16,932 nucleotides of DNA from HB2-32-21 sp003448675 (lineage in GTDB: Bacteria; Pseudomonadota; Gammaproteobacteria; Pseudomonadales; Porticoccaceae), in NCBI GenBank assembly GCA_041584755.1, contig JBFHDK010000065.1:1-16932 (forward strand), in the 5' to 3' direction. The notes under the pieces are model-generated. The model did not search any database and was not told the DNA's origin. It saw nothing but the letters and a program-made list of their open reading frames with translations. The position numbers and the translations under genes were made by a program. Below are positions 1 to 7,276 of the stretch, piece after piece. Numbering within the stretch: position 1 is the first letter of the stretch; the number at the start of each line of letters is the position of its first letter.

Positions 1-1
1 C

Positions 2-1522
2 TTGCTGGTGCGCACAGACACGTTTGACGATGCCTTTGACGAAGCGGATGAGACCTTTGATCTGACCGCGACCATCTCCGACAGTAGCGCCGTGGAGAAA
101 GGCACCGACAGTGCGACGGCGACCATAGTTGACAACGATTTGAGAGTCGACATCAATGCCGACGGAATTGGCGATGTGGTTGATGAAACGGCTCTGCCAG
201 AGGGATATCTTCCAGGCTCGAACGGTGAGTTTGCTGAGGGTTCTTTCACCTTTATCAACAGTGGCAAACTCGATGACCTGGAAAGCGTCACTATCGAGGA
301 CACCACCATTCAAATGGCCAATCTGCAGGGAAGTGAGGTAACGACTGATCATGGCAAGATAACCATTAACACTTATAACTCCGCGACTGGCGTGGCTACC
401 TATACATACCAGTTGCTGGGTCCAGTAAGCCATGCCTCGGGTCCGGTAAACGATCTGATTTCGATCAGCGTCACTGATGGCACCAACAGCGCCTCTGCCG
501 AAATTACCGTAGGAATTGAGGATGATGGTCCGGTTTCGACCGATAAGAACGGAGTCATCAACAATGCGGTGGGCCAATCGCTAGTGGGCGTGATTGATTA
601 CGACACTAACGCCGATGGCCTGGGTAACCCAGTGTCGGGTGGGGTTACCCTAAGTCTGACCAGCACTTCAGCTCCGTTGGAATCGGGTGGCGAAGCTGTA
701 GTTATAGCTATACAGGACGGCAATGCCGACGGACTGGAAGAGCTGATCGGCTATGTTGACACTAACAGTAACAGTAGTTACGACGCCGGTGAGGAGGTAT
801 TTACACTCAGTCCAAATGCCGGAAGTGGCGACGCAGGTGTATACACACTCGCGCTTCATGACGTACTGGACTTGCCGGTTACTACAATCGAACAAGGTTT
901 TGGACAAGTTAAGGCGGGCGGTCCGGAAGGCGTAGTAGCGGTATATACGGATGCAACGCAAACTGAATCAAACTTGTTGCTCAGCGGGGACAGAATTAAT
1001 CCTAGCAACGGATTTGTGGGTGCCGGGGGCGATAATAATATGAACGTGGGTGAGCAAATCACTCTCGAGTTTGGCGATGTTAACTTGACGACCTTCGAGG
1101 TTGGGCCGCGATTGGTGGTTAACGATGCTGTATTTGAAACGAAAGATATTGGTGCTGGTGGGTCGGTTGATACGTTTACGTGGACCGCGATAAAGGGGGG
1201 GAGCACTGTCGGTTCCGGCACACAGACATTTGACGGCGGCAGTAAGACCTCTGCGATACACGTAGACGGGGGCTATGACACGCTTATCCTGGAAGTCACG
1301 GCGGGCGGCTTCAAGTTAGGGACCTTGACCTACACTGACACTAGCGATCCAGTGGACATCGATTTGTTATTTGGTTACTCGGTAACAGATGCCGATGGGG
1401 ATACGGTTTCTGGCGAGTTCACCACGACGGTCTCCGACGCGCAACCCACTTTGCTATCTTCAACGGGTGATTTTATTGCCCATTTGGATAGTTCGGACGA
1501 CTCCTCGTTTGTTGTTTCATGA
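2..1522 (+). CDS. C-terminal part of a large secreted repeat adhesin (T1SS/LapA-like), 5' partial
   Basis: The frame is open from the window edge, so the N-terminus lies upstream; about 506 residues are visible. The first ~45 residues end in a Calx-beta-like tail (ADETFDLTATISDSS, then TATIVDND). The next ~135 residues resemble the T1SS-143 repeat of giant type I-secreted adhesins: a DETALPEG opening, a GVATYTYQL strand and a close at ISVTDGTNS...IEDDGP. A longer Asp/Gly-rich beta-domain follows and closes with SVTDADGDTVSG. The composition is acidic, with Cys absent, as usual for these proteins. The adjacent lapG and lapD homologues suggest a LapA-type adhesin held at the outer membrane and released by LapG, but the retention module and cleavage site would be in the missing N-terminus. 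Oddly, no GGxGxD RTX nonapeptides precede the stop; the protein ends in a short Asp/Ser tail, DSSDDSSFVVS. The gene could be C-terminally truncated or use an atypical secretion signal. The family call is good; naming it lapA is inference. Confidence 0.8.
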   Translation: MLVRTDTFDDAFDEADETFDLTATISDSSAVEKGTDSATATIVDNDLRVDINADGIGDVVDETALPEGYLPGSNGEFAEGSFTFINSGKLDDLESVTIEDTTIQMANLQGSEVTTDHGKITINTYNSATGVATYTYQLLGPVSHASGPVNDLISISVTDGTNSASAEITVGIEDDGPVSTDKNGVINNAVGQSLVGVIDYDTNADGLGNPVSGGVTLSLTSTSAPLESGGEAVVIAIQDGNADGLEELIGYVDTNSNSSYDAGEEVFTLSPNAGSGDAGVYTLALHDVLDLPVTTIEQGFGQVKAGGPEGVVAVYTDATQTESNLLLSGDRINPSNGFVGAGGDNNMNVGEQITLEFGDVNLTTFEVGPRLVVNDAVFETKDIGAGGSVDTFTWTAIKGGSTVGSGTQTFDGGSKTSAIHVDGGYDTLILEVTAGGFKLGTLTYTDTSDPVDIDLLFGYSVTDADGDTVSGEFTTTVSDAQPTLLSSTGDFIAHLDSSDDSSFVVS

Positions 1523-1543
1523 CGTTGTGAAAATAAGGTGAGC

Positions 1544-1571
1544 ATGGGTTCCTTCGCTTGAAGGGACCCAT
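1544..1571. terminator. Hairpin between convergent adhesin and lapG genes, possible bidirectional terminator
   Basis: Two 12-nt arms (1544-1555 and 1560-1571) pair with one G-T wobble around a GCTT loop. The hairpin lies 22 nt after the adhesin stop and 30 nt beyond the stop of the convergent protease gene, where a shared terminator would be expected. Neither strand has a clear T-run right after the stem, so it is not a canonical intrinsic terminator. It may instead only protect 3' ends. Confidence 0.5.
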
Positions 1572-1601
1572 CGCGCATTGTCGAGGTGGATTACCCTGAT
1601 T

Positions 1602-2384
1602 TCAACGATCCCCCCTCAATTTTTGCAGCAATGATTGCCAGGGACGTAGATTTTCAACCGCCTGTAGTTCTGTCCTTGTTTTTTGGTCTTTATCGCTCTT
1701 TGCTAGCCAAAGATCTGCGCTATTAAAGCTATAGACAGGTACCAAATCATCGCGCTCGTTGGCGGGAAGAATGCGTGGGTTCAAATTGTCTAGCACTAGA
1801 GGTATCTGGCTAGGTTCGGTGTAGTAACCGAGCACCATGTGGGCCTGGTTCAGGGTTAGCGCCTTGACGTAGGTGATGCGCATTTTTTCGTCTTCCAGGC
1901 CCATATATCGGAGGGTGATGTACTTGGCGATGGCGAACTCCTCGCAATCGCCTGCATCCTTGATCAGAAATTCGATAGGTGTTGCCCAATAATCGTCGGT
2001 TTGCCAGACCTCCTGATCCGTTAAAAATTGCGCACCATTGAAGAAACGGTTGGTTTCCACCAGCTGTTCATGCGTTTTCAGGCTTTTTCCTCGCTCGACC
2101 AGTGTAGCCCAGTGACGGATGCGATTACCGGCTATGGGGCCGTGTTCGTTCTCTACGCTTCGTATTAATCGGGGAAAGTCGGGTTCGGTAAAGAGTTTTT
2201 TTGCCGCTGAGGTGTCGGGTTGAGGTTCGCGCGCGGGTGGTAACTCGGGTTTGCTGGCGCAACCGCTCAGTAGGATCAGTAGCGCCGTAAACACCGGCAC
2301 AAAATGGCCGATACATGGGATTCGTTTTGGTCTCTCGGAAAGACTCTTTTGCTTGCTAAGTTCTGTTTGCTGTCCAAATTGCAT
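1602..2384 (-). CDS. LapG-type periplasmic cysteine protease, predicted lipoprotein
   Basis: 260-aa bacterial transglutaminase-like cysteine proteinase (LapG/DUF920 family). In known systems LapG cleaves the N-terminal region of a LapA adhesin to release it and is held inactive by LapD at high c-di-GMP. The Cys-His-Asp triad is visible: C147 in AGDCEEFAIAKY, H182 in NQAHMVL and D199 in VLDN. D146 and E148, flanking the Cys, match the calcium-binding pair reported for Pseudomonas LapG. The N-terminus has a basic region, a hydrophobic stretch (about 28-39) and a lipobox LSGC with C42, followed by Ala-Ser and a Pro-rich linker. This predicts a lipoprotein; Ala at +2 favours the outer membrane. 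The n-region is long (27 residues), so the true start may be further in. The gene starts 4 bp after the stop of a second lapG, so the two are co-transcribed. Their core domains are roughly 70% identical by eye, suggesting tandem duplication. Confidence 0.85.
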   Translation of the reverse strand: MQFGQQTELSKQKSLSERPKRIPCIGHFVPVFTALLILLSGCASKPELPPAREPQPDTSAAKKLFTEPDFPRLIRSVENEHGPIAGNRIRHWATLVERGKSLKTHEQLVETNRFFNGAQFLTDQEVWQTDDYWATPIEFLIKDAGDCEEFAIAKYITLRYMGLEDEKMRITYVKALTLNQAHMVLGYYTEPSQIPLVLDNLNPRILPANERDDLVPVYSFNSADLWLAKSDKDQKTRTELQAVENLRPWQSLLQKLRGDR

Positions 2385-2388
2385 TGGC

Positions 2389-3057
2389 TTAAAGAAGCTC
2401 CTGTACCATGCGTTGGTTTAGTTTTCGCCAGCGTCCAAGTTGTTTGGACTTTCCAGCTATCAACTGCTCGTTACGGGAGCGCGCCAGCCAGAGGTCGTCT
2501 GCGTTAAAGCTGTATACTGGCTGCAAGTCCCTTCGCTCGCGGGCTGGCTTAATACGTTTGTTGATATTATCGAGAATAACTGGTGTGCTGGACGATTCTG
2601 GATAGTAGGCGAGCACCATATGCGCCTGATTCAGATCTAAAGCCTTGACGTAGGTAATGCGCAGTTTAGCGTTGTCGACGCCCATGGCTCTGAGCGTAAA
2701 GTATTTGGCGATTGAGAAGTCTTCGCAGTCACCGGCGTCTTCGAGTAGAAATTCCAGGGGCGTTGCCCAGTAATCTTCTTGCCGCCAGAGCTTAATATCA
2801 TCGGTAAACCGGGCGCCGTTAAAGAAGTCGTTGACTCGTTCCAGCTTTTGCCTCTCACTGAGTCGTGTGCTGTTATGGATGAGATCTTGCCATTTGCGAA
2901 TTCGAAGTTCAGCATCGCTGCCGTATTCCCGTGAGATTTTTAGAAACTGCTTTTCCGTAAAGCCTGTGTGGTCGGCAATCGCGACGGTAATAACCGACCA
3001 AGCGACCAGGGCCACTAGACGGTATAAAAGGCTTTTGTTGAAAAGGTAGGTGGTCAA
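2389..3057 (-). CDS. lapG: LapG-type periplasmic cysteine protease, secreted form
   Basis: 222-aa LapG-family protease and first gene of the minus-strand pair. Residues 1-28 look like a Sec signal peptide: a basic start, a hydrophobic core LVALVAWSVITVAIA and cleavage probably after A28. The mature protein is a single transglutaminase-like domain with C111 (AGDCEDFSIAKY), H146 (NQAHMVL) and D163 (VILDN) as the triad. D110 and E112 sit at the reported calcium-binding positions, and a DYWATP segment precedes the Cys. This soluble form matches classical LapG, the protease that LapD binds and inhibits. The start chosen is a TTG codon; no ATG lies in frame before an upstream stop, and the next GTG would remove most of the signal peptide. 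Only a weak AGAAG stands in for a ribosome site, so expression may be low. lapD is transcribed divergently. Confidence 0.85.
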   Translation of the reverse strand: MTTYLFNKSLLYRLVALVAWSVITVAIADHTGFTEKQFLKISREYGSDAELRIRKWQDLIHNSTRLSERQKLERVNDFFNGARFTDDIKLWRQEDYWATPLEFLLEDAGDCEDFSIAKYFTLRAMGVDNAKLRITYVKALDLNQAHMVLAYYPESSSTPVILDNINKRIKPARERRDLQPVYSFNADDLWLARSRNEQLIAGKSKQLGRWRKLNQRMVQELL

Positions 3058-3209
3058 AGAGTGGATGCTTCTAATAACCCATTATAAAACATAATGTTAG
3101 CATAGTTTTTTTCAGTAAATCATTTGATCGGGTTCGGTCCCGTGTGACAGAATTGGCAAAACTTGATTTCTTTGGCCAGGCCAGTTCAACAAACCAGAGA
3201 GGTAGGGCA
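3058..3209. promoter_or_regulatory. Divergent lapG/lapD promoter region
   Basis: This 152-bp AT-rich gap separates the divergently transcribed protease pair and lapD. On the minus strand a perfect TATAAT (3081-3086) lies about 25 bp before the lapG TTG, but the hexamer 17 bp further upstream (AAAACT) is a poor -35. On the plus strand CATAAT (3090-3095) is a possible -10 for lapD, again without a good -35. The two overlap closely, so transcription in the two directions could interfere. No operator was recognised. Confidence 0.35.
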
Positions 3210-5162
3210 GTGACGCTATACAGACAAATTCTTATTGCCGTGCTCGCGGTGCTGCTATTGCTGTATTTTGGCAATCTGGTGGTTAGCCTAAAAAATACGC
3301 GCGCTCTGGTAGGCCAGCAGATGCAAACTCATGCCCAGGATGCCGCCACGTCACTGGCTCTATCCATGACCCAGGCGGCACAAAGTGAAGACCTGGCTAC
3401 TTTGGAGACACTGATAAATGCGGTATCGGACAGTGGATATTATCGACGAATCGAATATATCGGTGCCGATGGCAATGCCCTGCTGGACAAAGAATTTGCG
3501 GTGACCCTGGAGGGCGTACCCCAATGGTTTATGAGCCTTATGTCTCTGCCGGATTATGAGGGTAATGCCGAAGTTTCCTCAGGCTGGGTAATTCTTGGCA
3601 AATTGAGAGTTGTCAGCCATCCCGGGCAGGCTTACAAGAAGCTGTGGCAGGCAGCGGCTGGTCATTTACTATGGTTCACCCTTATTGGAGTTGGCGCCAG
3701 CGTGGCTGTGTTCTTTTCGCTCGGCGTGGTGTTGTCGCCGCTTAGGGAAGTTGAAAAACAGGCCGAGGCGATCGCAGAGCAACAATTCATCCAGCAATCC
3801 AAGTTGCCAAAAACACGCGAATTGCGCCGTGTGGTGCAGGTCATGAACCGGCTGTCCGCGCGTTTTGAGGACCTGTTTCACCGTCAGTCGGAATTGATCT
3901 CGGAACTGCGCGAGCTTTCCCATTCTGACTTGGTCACCGGCTTGTCAAATCGGACGGATTTTGATGCTCGACTTGATTCTTTCGCTAGTGACGAAAGTGG
4001 AAGTCGCTGCGGTGTGTTAATGATTTTTGCTCTCAATCAGTTAGGGCGAATCAATGATCTGAGTGGCCGGCGAGTCGGTAACGAAGTGCTCCAGGCCCTT
4101 GCGAATATACTAAAGCAGGGCGTTGAGCAATTTGAGCAGGTGATTCTGGCCAGGCGGCAGGGTCAGGAGTTTGCATTATTTGTTCCGGATGTCGACGAGG
4201 ATGTGGCGCGTGATTTAGCCGACTCGCTAATGCAGGCGGTTGCCGGACTCACCTGGCAGCATCAAGATGAATTTCCTCTGCGTGTCACGATGGGATTTAC
4301 TTATGGCGAAAAAATCGACAATGGGCCAGAGCTTTTGAGTGAGGCCGATATGGCGCTGAACAGTGTTGACGTGGATGGTGGTGAAACCTGGTGTAGATTT
4401 GCCAGTCTGGATATTGCGGGTATTCCCACTTTGTCGGAATCGGTATTTGATCGCCGGCAGTTTGTCACCGATGCAATTGCGAACAAATCCATAGAGCTAC
4501 GTTTTCAGCAAACTGTTACCGTGCCGGAGAAACAAACTCTAGGCTATGAAGTGTATTCCAGGTTTCAGGCTCCCGATGACTTTGAACTGACGGCGGGTAC
4601 GGTGATGCCGATGGTCCGGCGTTTTGGCTTGTCGGTTGACCTGGACAAGCTGGTATTGGAAAAGCTGGCTGATGGTAAGCTGGCCGACGAAGCACCACTA
4701 TCGGTTAATATCTGTCCCGCATCGGTGAATGATCCCGGTTTTTGCCGCTGGCTAGACGAGTTTCTGTCTGGCAGGGCAGATTTTGCCCAGCGGCTGATCG
4801 TCGAAGTGCCGGAGCACGCACTCAAAGTTGCGGAAACGAATATACGCTCTTTCGCTAATATACTGGCTCGCCATAAAAGTGGCCTGGCGATTGATCATTT
4901 TGGGCTTGAATCCTCTGCTTTTGCTTATCTGGCCAGTTTGCCACTGCGCTACTTGAAGGTGCACCGCAGTTTTGTGAAAAATATTAATCTGGCGCGGGAC
5001 AATCAGTTCTATATCAAGGCTCTGGTGCAATTGGCGCAAACCCGAGAAATACAAGTGTTCGTCGAAGGCATTGAAACGGAAGCCGAATGGCAAACATTAG
5101 TGGATCTACATATCAATGGCGCCCAGGGTTATTGGATCGCAAATCTCGAACTTCGGTCCTAA
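3210..5162 (+). CDS. lapD: LapD-like inner-membrane c-di-GMP receptor (degenerate GGDEF-EAL)
   Basis: About 650 aa from a GTG at 3210; Pseudomonas LapD is of very similar length. An in-frame GTG at 3144 would add 22 polar residues, but only the shorter start puts the YRQILIAVL membrane helix at the N-terminus as in LapD, and it is preceded by GAGAGGTAGGG. Layout: TM1 (about 7-26), a periplasmic LapD/MoxY-type sensor (27-148), TM2 (150-175), a HAMP and linker helix (176-235), GGDEF (about 238-400) and EAL (about 420-650). W126 in SSGW aligns with the Trp (W125) reported to contact LapG. The GGDEF signature is QGQEF (317-321) and the EAL signature is EVY (447-449). Both are degenerate, so neither cyclase nor phosphodiesterase activity is expected. 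Known LapD binds c-di-GMP in its EAL domain and then captures LapG. Here it should control one or both adjacent proteases. Confidence 0.9.
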   Translation: MTLYRQILIAVLAVLLLLYFGNLVVSLKNTRALVGQQMQTHAQDAATSLALSMTQAAQSEDLATLETLINAVSDSGYYRRIEYIGADGNALLDKEFAVTLEGVPQWFMSLMSLPDYEGNAEVSSGWVILGKLRVVSHPGQAYKKLWQAAAGHLLWFTLIGVGASVAVFFSLGVVLSPLREVEKQAEAIAEQQFIQQSKLPKTRELRRVVQVMNRLSARFEDLFHRQSELISELRELSHSDLVTGLSNRTDFDARLDSFASDESGSRCGVLMIFALNQLGRINDLSGRRVGNEVLQALANILKQGVEQFEQVILARRQGQEFALFVPDVDEDVARDLADSLMQAVAGLTWQHQDEFPLRVTMGFTYGEKIDNGPELLSEADMALNSVDVDGGETWCRFASLDIAGIPTLSESVFDRRQFVTDAIANKSIELRFQQTVTVPEKQTLGYEVYSRFQAPDDFELTAGTVMPMVRRFGLSVDLDKLVLEKLADGKLADEAPLSVNICPASVNDPGFCRWLDEFLSGRADFAQRLIVEVPEHALKVAETNIRSFANILARHKSGLAIDHFGLESSAFAYLASLPLRYLKVHRSFVKNINLARDNQFYIKALVQLAQTREIQVFVEGIETEAEWQTLVDLHINGAQGYWIANLELRS

Positions 5163-5191
5163 ACACTGAGTCCTGGTCGTGCCAACCGCGA

Positions 5192-5197
5192 TATAAT
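5192..5197 (+). promoter_or_regulatory. Candidate -10 element for gltX
   Basis: A perfect TATAAT lies in the 71-bp gap between lapD and gltX, 36 bp before the gltX ATG. The expected -35 position has no TTGACA-like hexamer, and there is no extended -10. It implies that gltX can be transcribed independently of lapD. The gene has no strong Shine-Dalgarno sequence in its leader. Confidence 0.4.
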
Positions 5198-5233
5198 CAG
5201 GACCCCCGATTGTCCCGCCGCGAGCTGTAAATT

Positions 5234-6727
5234 ATGACCGTTCGAACCCGTGTTGCGCCTTCTCCCACTGGCGATCCACATGTGGGTACTGCCTACATAG
5301 CGCTGTTTAACTTGTGTTTTGCCCGTCGGCACGGCGGCAAGTTTATTCTCAGGGTTGAGGATACTGATCAGCAGCGCAGTAGTAAAAGTTCTGAACAGAA
5401 GATTTTTGACAGCCTGCGCTGGCTGGGGCTTGAGTGGGATGAAGGGCCCGATGTTGGTGGTGAATTCGGTTCCTACCGCCAGAGCGAAAGATCCGAGATC
5501 TATCAGCGTTATGCGCGGGAGCTGATTGAGGCGGGTCATGCGTTTTATTGCTTCGCGACACCGCAGGAGCTGGAAGAAATGCGTCGGGAGCAGATGGCCC
5601 GAGGCGAAACGCCCCGGTACGACGGTCGTGGCTTAAAGCTCTCCGACACTGATATCCAAGCACGTCTGGCGGCGGGTGAGCCCCATGTGATTCGAATGAA
5701 AGTGCCTGAGCAGGGCGTCTGTCGGTTCCAGGATATGCTGCGTGGTGAGATTGAGATCCCCTGGGCGCAGGTGGATATGCAGGTGCTGGTCAAGGCTGAC
5801 GGCCTGCCCACTTATCACCTTGCCAATGTCGTGGATGATCATCTGATGGAAATTAGCCATGTGATCAGGGGTGAGGAGTGGATCAATTCCGCACCCAAGC
5901 ACCAGCTTTTGTATGAGTATCTGGGCTGGGAGATGCCGGTGCTATGCCATATGCCGCTCCTGCGAAACCCTGATAAAAGTAAACTCAGCAAGCGTAAAAA
6001 CCCAACAGGGATCAATTATTACCGCGCTATGGGCTATATGCCCGAAGCGCTGGTTAATTATCTTGGTCGCATGGGTTGGTCCATGCCTGAAGAAGAAGAG
6101 AAGTTCACCCTGGTGCAGATGATTGAGCACTTTGATATCCAGCAGGTTCGCCTGGGTGGCCCCGTATTTGATATGGAGAAGCTTGATTGGCTCAATGGCC
6201 GATGGATTCGGGAAGAACTAGATCACGAAAGCTTTGCCCGGAGGGTAGCGGAGTGGGCTCTGGACGAGGATAAAATCAAAAAACTTGTGCCGCTAATTCA
6301 GGATCGGGTGGAGAAATTCAGCGATCTAGCGCCCATGGTCGCCTACCTGATGTCCGGCTACCCGGCCATTGAAGCGCAAAGTTTTATGCACCAGAAACTG
6401 AGCGAGGACGATTGCCGCAAATTCTTGCAGTTCGGCGCCTGGCTGCTGGATGAGCAGGCCGAGTGGCAGCGCGATATGCTATATCAGGCCTTTGAGTCCC
6501 TGGCCAAAACCCTGGATATCAAGCTGAAGGATCTTCTGTTTCCGTTCTTTGTCGCGCTCTCCGGCCAGGGTACGGCCCTGCCACTGTTTGATTCCATGGT
6601 GATAATGGGCCCGGATATGGTGCGAGCGCGAATCCGCCGGGCACTGACCATCATTGGCCTCCCATCCAAGAAGCAAGCGAAAAAACTGGAAAAGGAATAT
6701 CGCGCTCTTCAACTTGGCGTGTCGTAG
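5234..6727 (+). CDS. gltX: Glutamyl-tRNA synthetase
   Basis: 497-aa class Ib aminoacyl-tRNA synthetase that charges tRNA(Glu) with glutamate in the cytoplasm. The N-terminus TRVAPSPTGDPHVGTAY holds the HIGH-type motif as HVGT (16-19). The KMSKS-type loop is KLSKR (250-254), within PDKSKLSKRKNPTG. The Rossmann catalytic core is followed by the helical anticodon-binding region (about 330-497). The length matches Pseudomonas GltX (about 494). The ATG at 5234 gives the expected start MTVRTRVAPSP without extension. The upstream neighbour lapD is functionally unrelated. Downstream is a separately promoted tRNA-Ala with no obvious terminator between, so some read-through into the tRNA is possible. 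Whether this enzyme is discriminating or also charges tRNA(Gln) cannot be read from here. Confidence 0.97.
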   Translation: MTVRTRVAPSPTGDPHVGTAYIALFNLCFARRHGGKFILRVEDTDQQRSSKSSEQKIFDSLRWLGLEWDEGPDVGGEFGSYRQSERSEIYQRYARELIEAGHAFYCFATPQELEEMRREQMARGETPRYDGRGLKLSDTDIQARLAAGEPHVIRMKVPEQGVCRFQDMLRGEIEIPWAQVDMQVLVKADGLPTYHLANVVDDHLMEISHVIRGEEWINSAPKHQLLYEYLGWEMPVLCHMPLLRNPDKSKLSKRKNPTGINYYRAMGYMPEALVNYLGRMGWSMPEEEEKFTLVQMIEHFDIQQVRLGGPVFDMEKLDWLNGRWIREELDHESFARRVAEWALDEDKIKKLVPLIQDRVEKFSDLAPMVAYLMSGYPAIEAQSFMHQKLSEDDCRKFLQFGAWLLDEQAEWQRDMLYQAFESLAKTLDIKLKDLLFPFFVALSGQGTALPLFDSMVIMGPDMVRARIRRALTIIGLPSKKQAKKLEKEYRALQLGVS

Positions 6728-6745
6728 CAGTAAGTGTCGGAATTC

Positions 6746-6774
6746 TTGACAGGTTTGCCCCCCGGCCATAGAAT
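6746..6774 (+). promoter_or_regulatory. Sigma70 promoter of tRNA-Ala
   Basis: TTGACA (6746-6751), a 17-bp spacer and TAGAAT (6769-6774) form a near-consensus promoter. The discriminator GCGCGCC directly after the -10 is GC-rich, as in stable-RNA promoters under stringent (ppGpp) control. Transcription would start near 6781, about 9 nt before the mature tRNA. The promoter sits just after the gltX stop. Confidence 0.9.
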
Positions 6775-6789
6775 GCGCGCCTCGATAAC

Positions 6790-6865
6790 GGGGCTATAGC
6801 TCAGCTGGGAGAGCGCAACACTGGCAGTGTTGAGGTCAGCGGTTCGATCCCGCTTAGCTCCACCA
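6790..6865 (+). tRNA. tRNA-Ala (anticodon GGC)
   Basis: This 76-nt cloverleaf has all standard parts: acceptor arms GGGGCTA/TAGCTCC with one G-U pair, D-arm GCTC...GAGC, anticodon stem CAACA/TGTTG with loop CTGGCAG (anticodon GGC, reading GCC and GCU Ala codons), T-arm AGCGG/CCGCT with TTCGATC, and an encoded 3' ACCA. It has its own promoter and terminator, so it is a monocistronic tRNA gene. I found no duplicated 3' end downstream that would mark an integration site. Confidence 0.97.
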
Positions 6866-6870
6866 AATAG

Positions 6871-6900
6871 AAAACCCTCGCGCTAAAGCGGGGGTTTTTT
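6871..6900 (+). terminator. Intrinsic terminator of tRNA-Ala
   Basis: An 11-bp stem (AAAACCCTCGC paired with GCGGGGGTTTT, one G-U wobble) surrounds a GCTAAA loop and runs into six T. It starts 5 nt after the tRNA CCA end. Confidence 0.9.
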
Positions 6901-7206
6901 ATGCCTCAATTAAAATCAGGAGTGAGCCAAAGTGCCCGAAGCGCAAGCTCATGGACTGAGAGGCGTACGCATGCGCGCTAATTTTTGGTGAATAACTTAG
7001 AGTCACTCAAGCGAAAATGTTGCGGCTGTCTATTGGGGCTTGGTAAGGGTTTTACGTAGAGCCACATTCCTCATTATGGCTATCCTATACCTGAAGGCCG
7101 TTAAGTGCGCTGAAACAGAAAATAATCAATGAAATATAGCATGTAGTGGAGGCGCGATTTAAAACAAAATAGTTTTATGGTTGTACACGCTATCTTAAAA
7201 AAACGA
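6901..7206. other. Intergenic stretch without a recognisable gene
   Basis: About 306 bp between the two terminators. Only very short reading frames occur. One of 19 codons from GTG 6932 has an AGGAG 9 nt upstream but no recognisable product; another of 18 codons (starting near 7076) has no ribosome site. I see no integrase remnant, tRNA duplication or repeat. It may be decayed sequence or hold a small RNA that I cannot recognise. Confidence 0.6.
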
Positions 7207-7248
7207 CTTAAATTAAAAAGCGGCCGGTAGGCCGCTTTTTAATTTAAG
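7207..7248 (-). terminator. Intrinsic terminator of gltA (symmetric, can act both ways)
   Basis: Two perfectly complementary 19-nt arms (7207-7225 and 7230-7248) flank a 4-nt loop (GGTA). The GC core GCGGCC/GGCCGC is flanked by A/T runs, giving a U-tract on either strand. It begins 28 bp after the gltA stop codon on the minus strand and would also block read-through from the tRNA side. Confidence 0.93.
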
Positions 7249-7276
7249 GACAATGTGGGTACTTACCAAAGCTTAA

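Noticed and set aside
6932..6991. 19-codon frame from GTG with AGGAG upstream, behind tRNA-Ala
   Set aside because: Product unremarkable (Arg-rich, no motif), no promoter seen, and spacing of 9 nt to a GTG is only fair. Likely chance.
6841..7206. Integration (att) site at the tRNA-Ala 3' end
   Set aside because: No second copy of the tRNA 3' sequence and no integrase gene are visible in the window.
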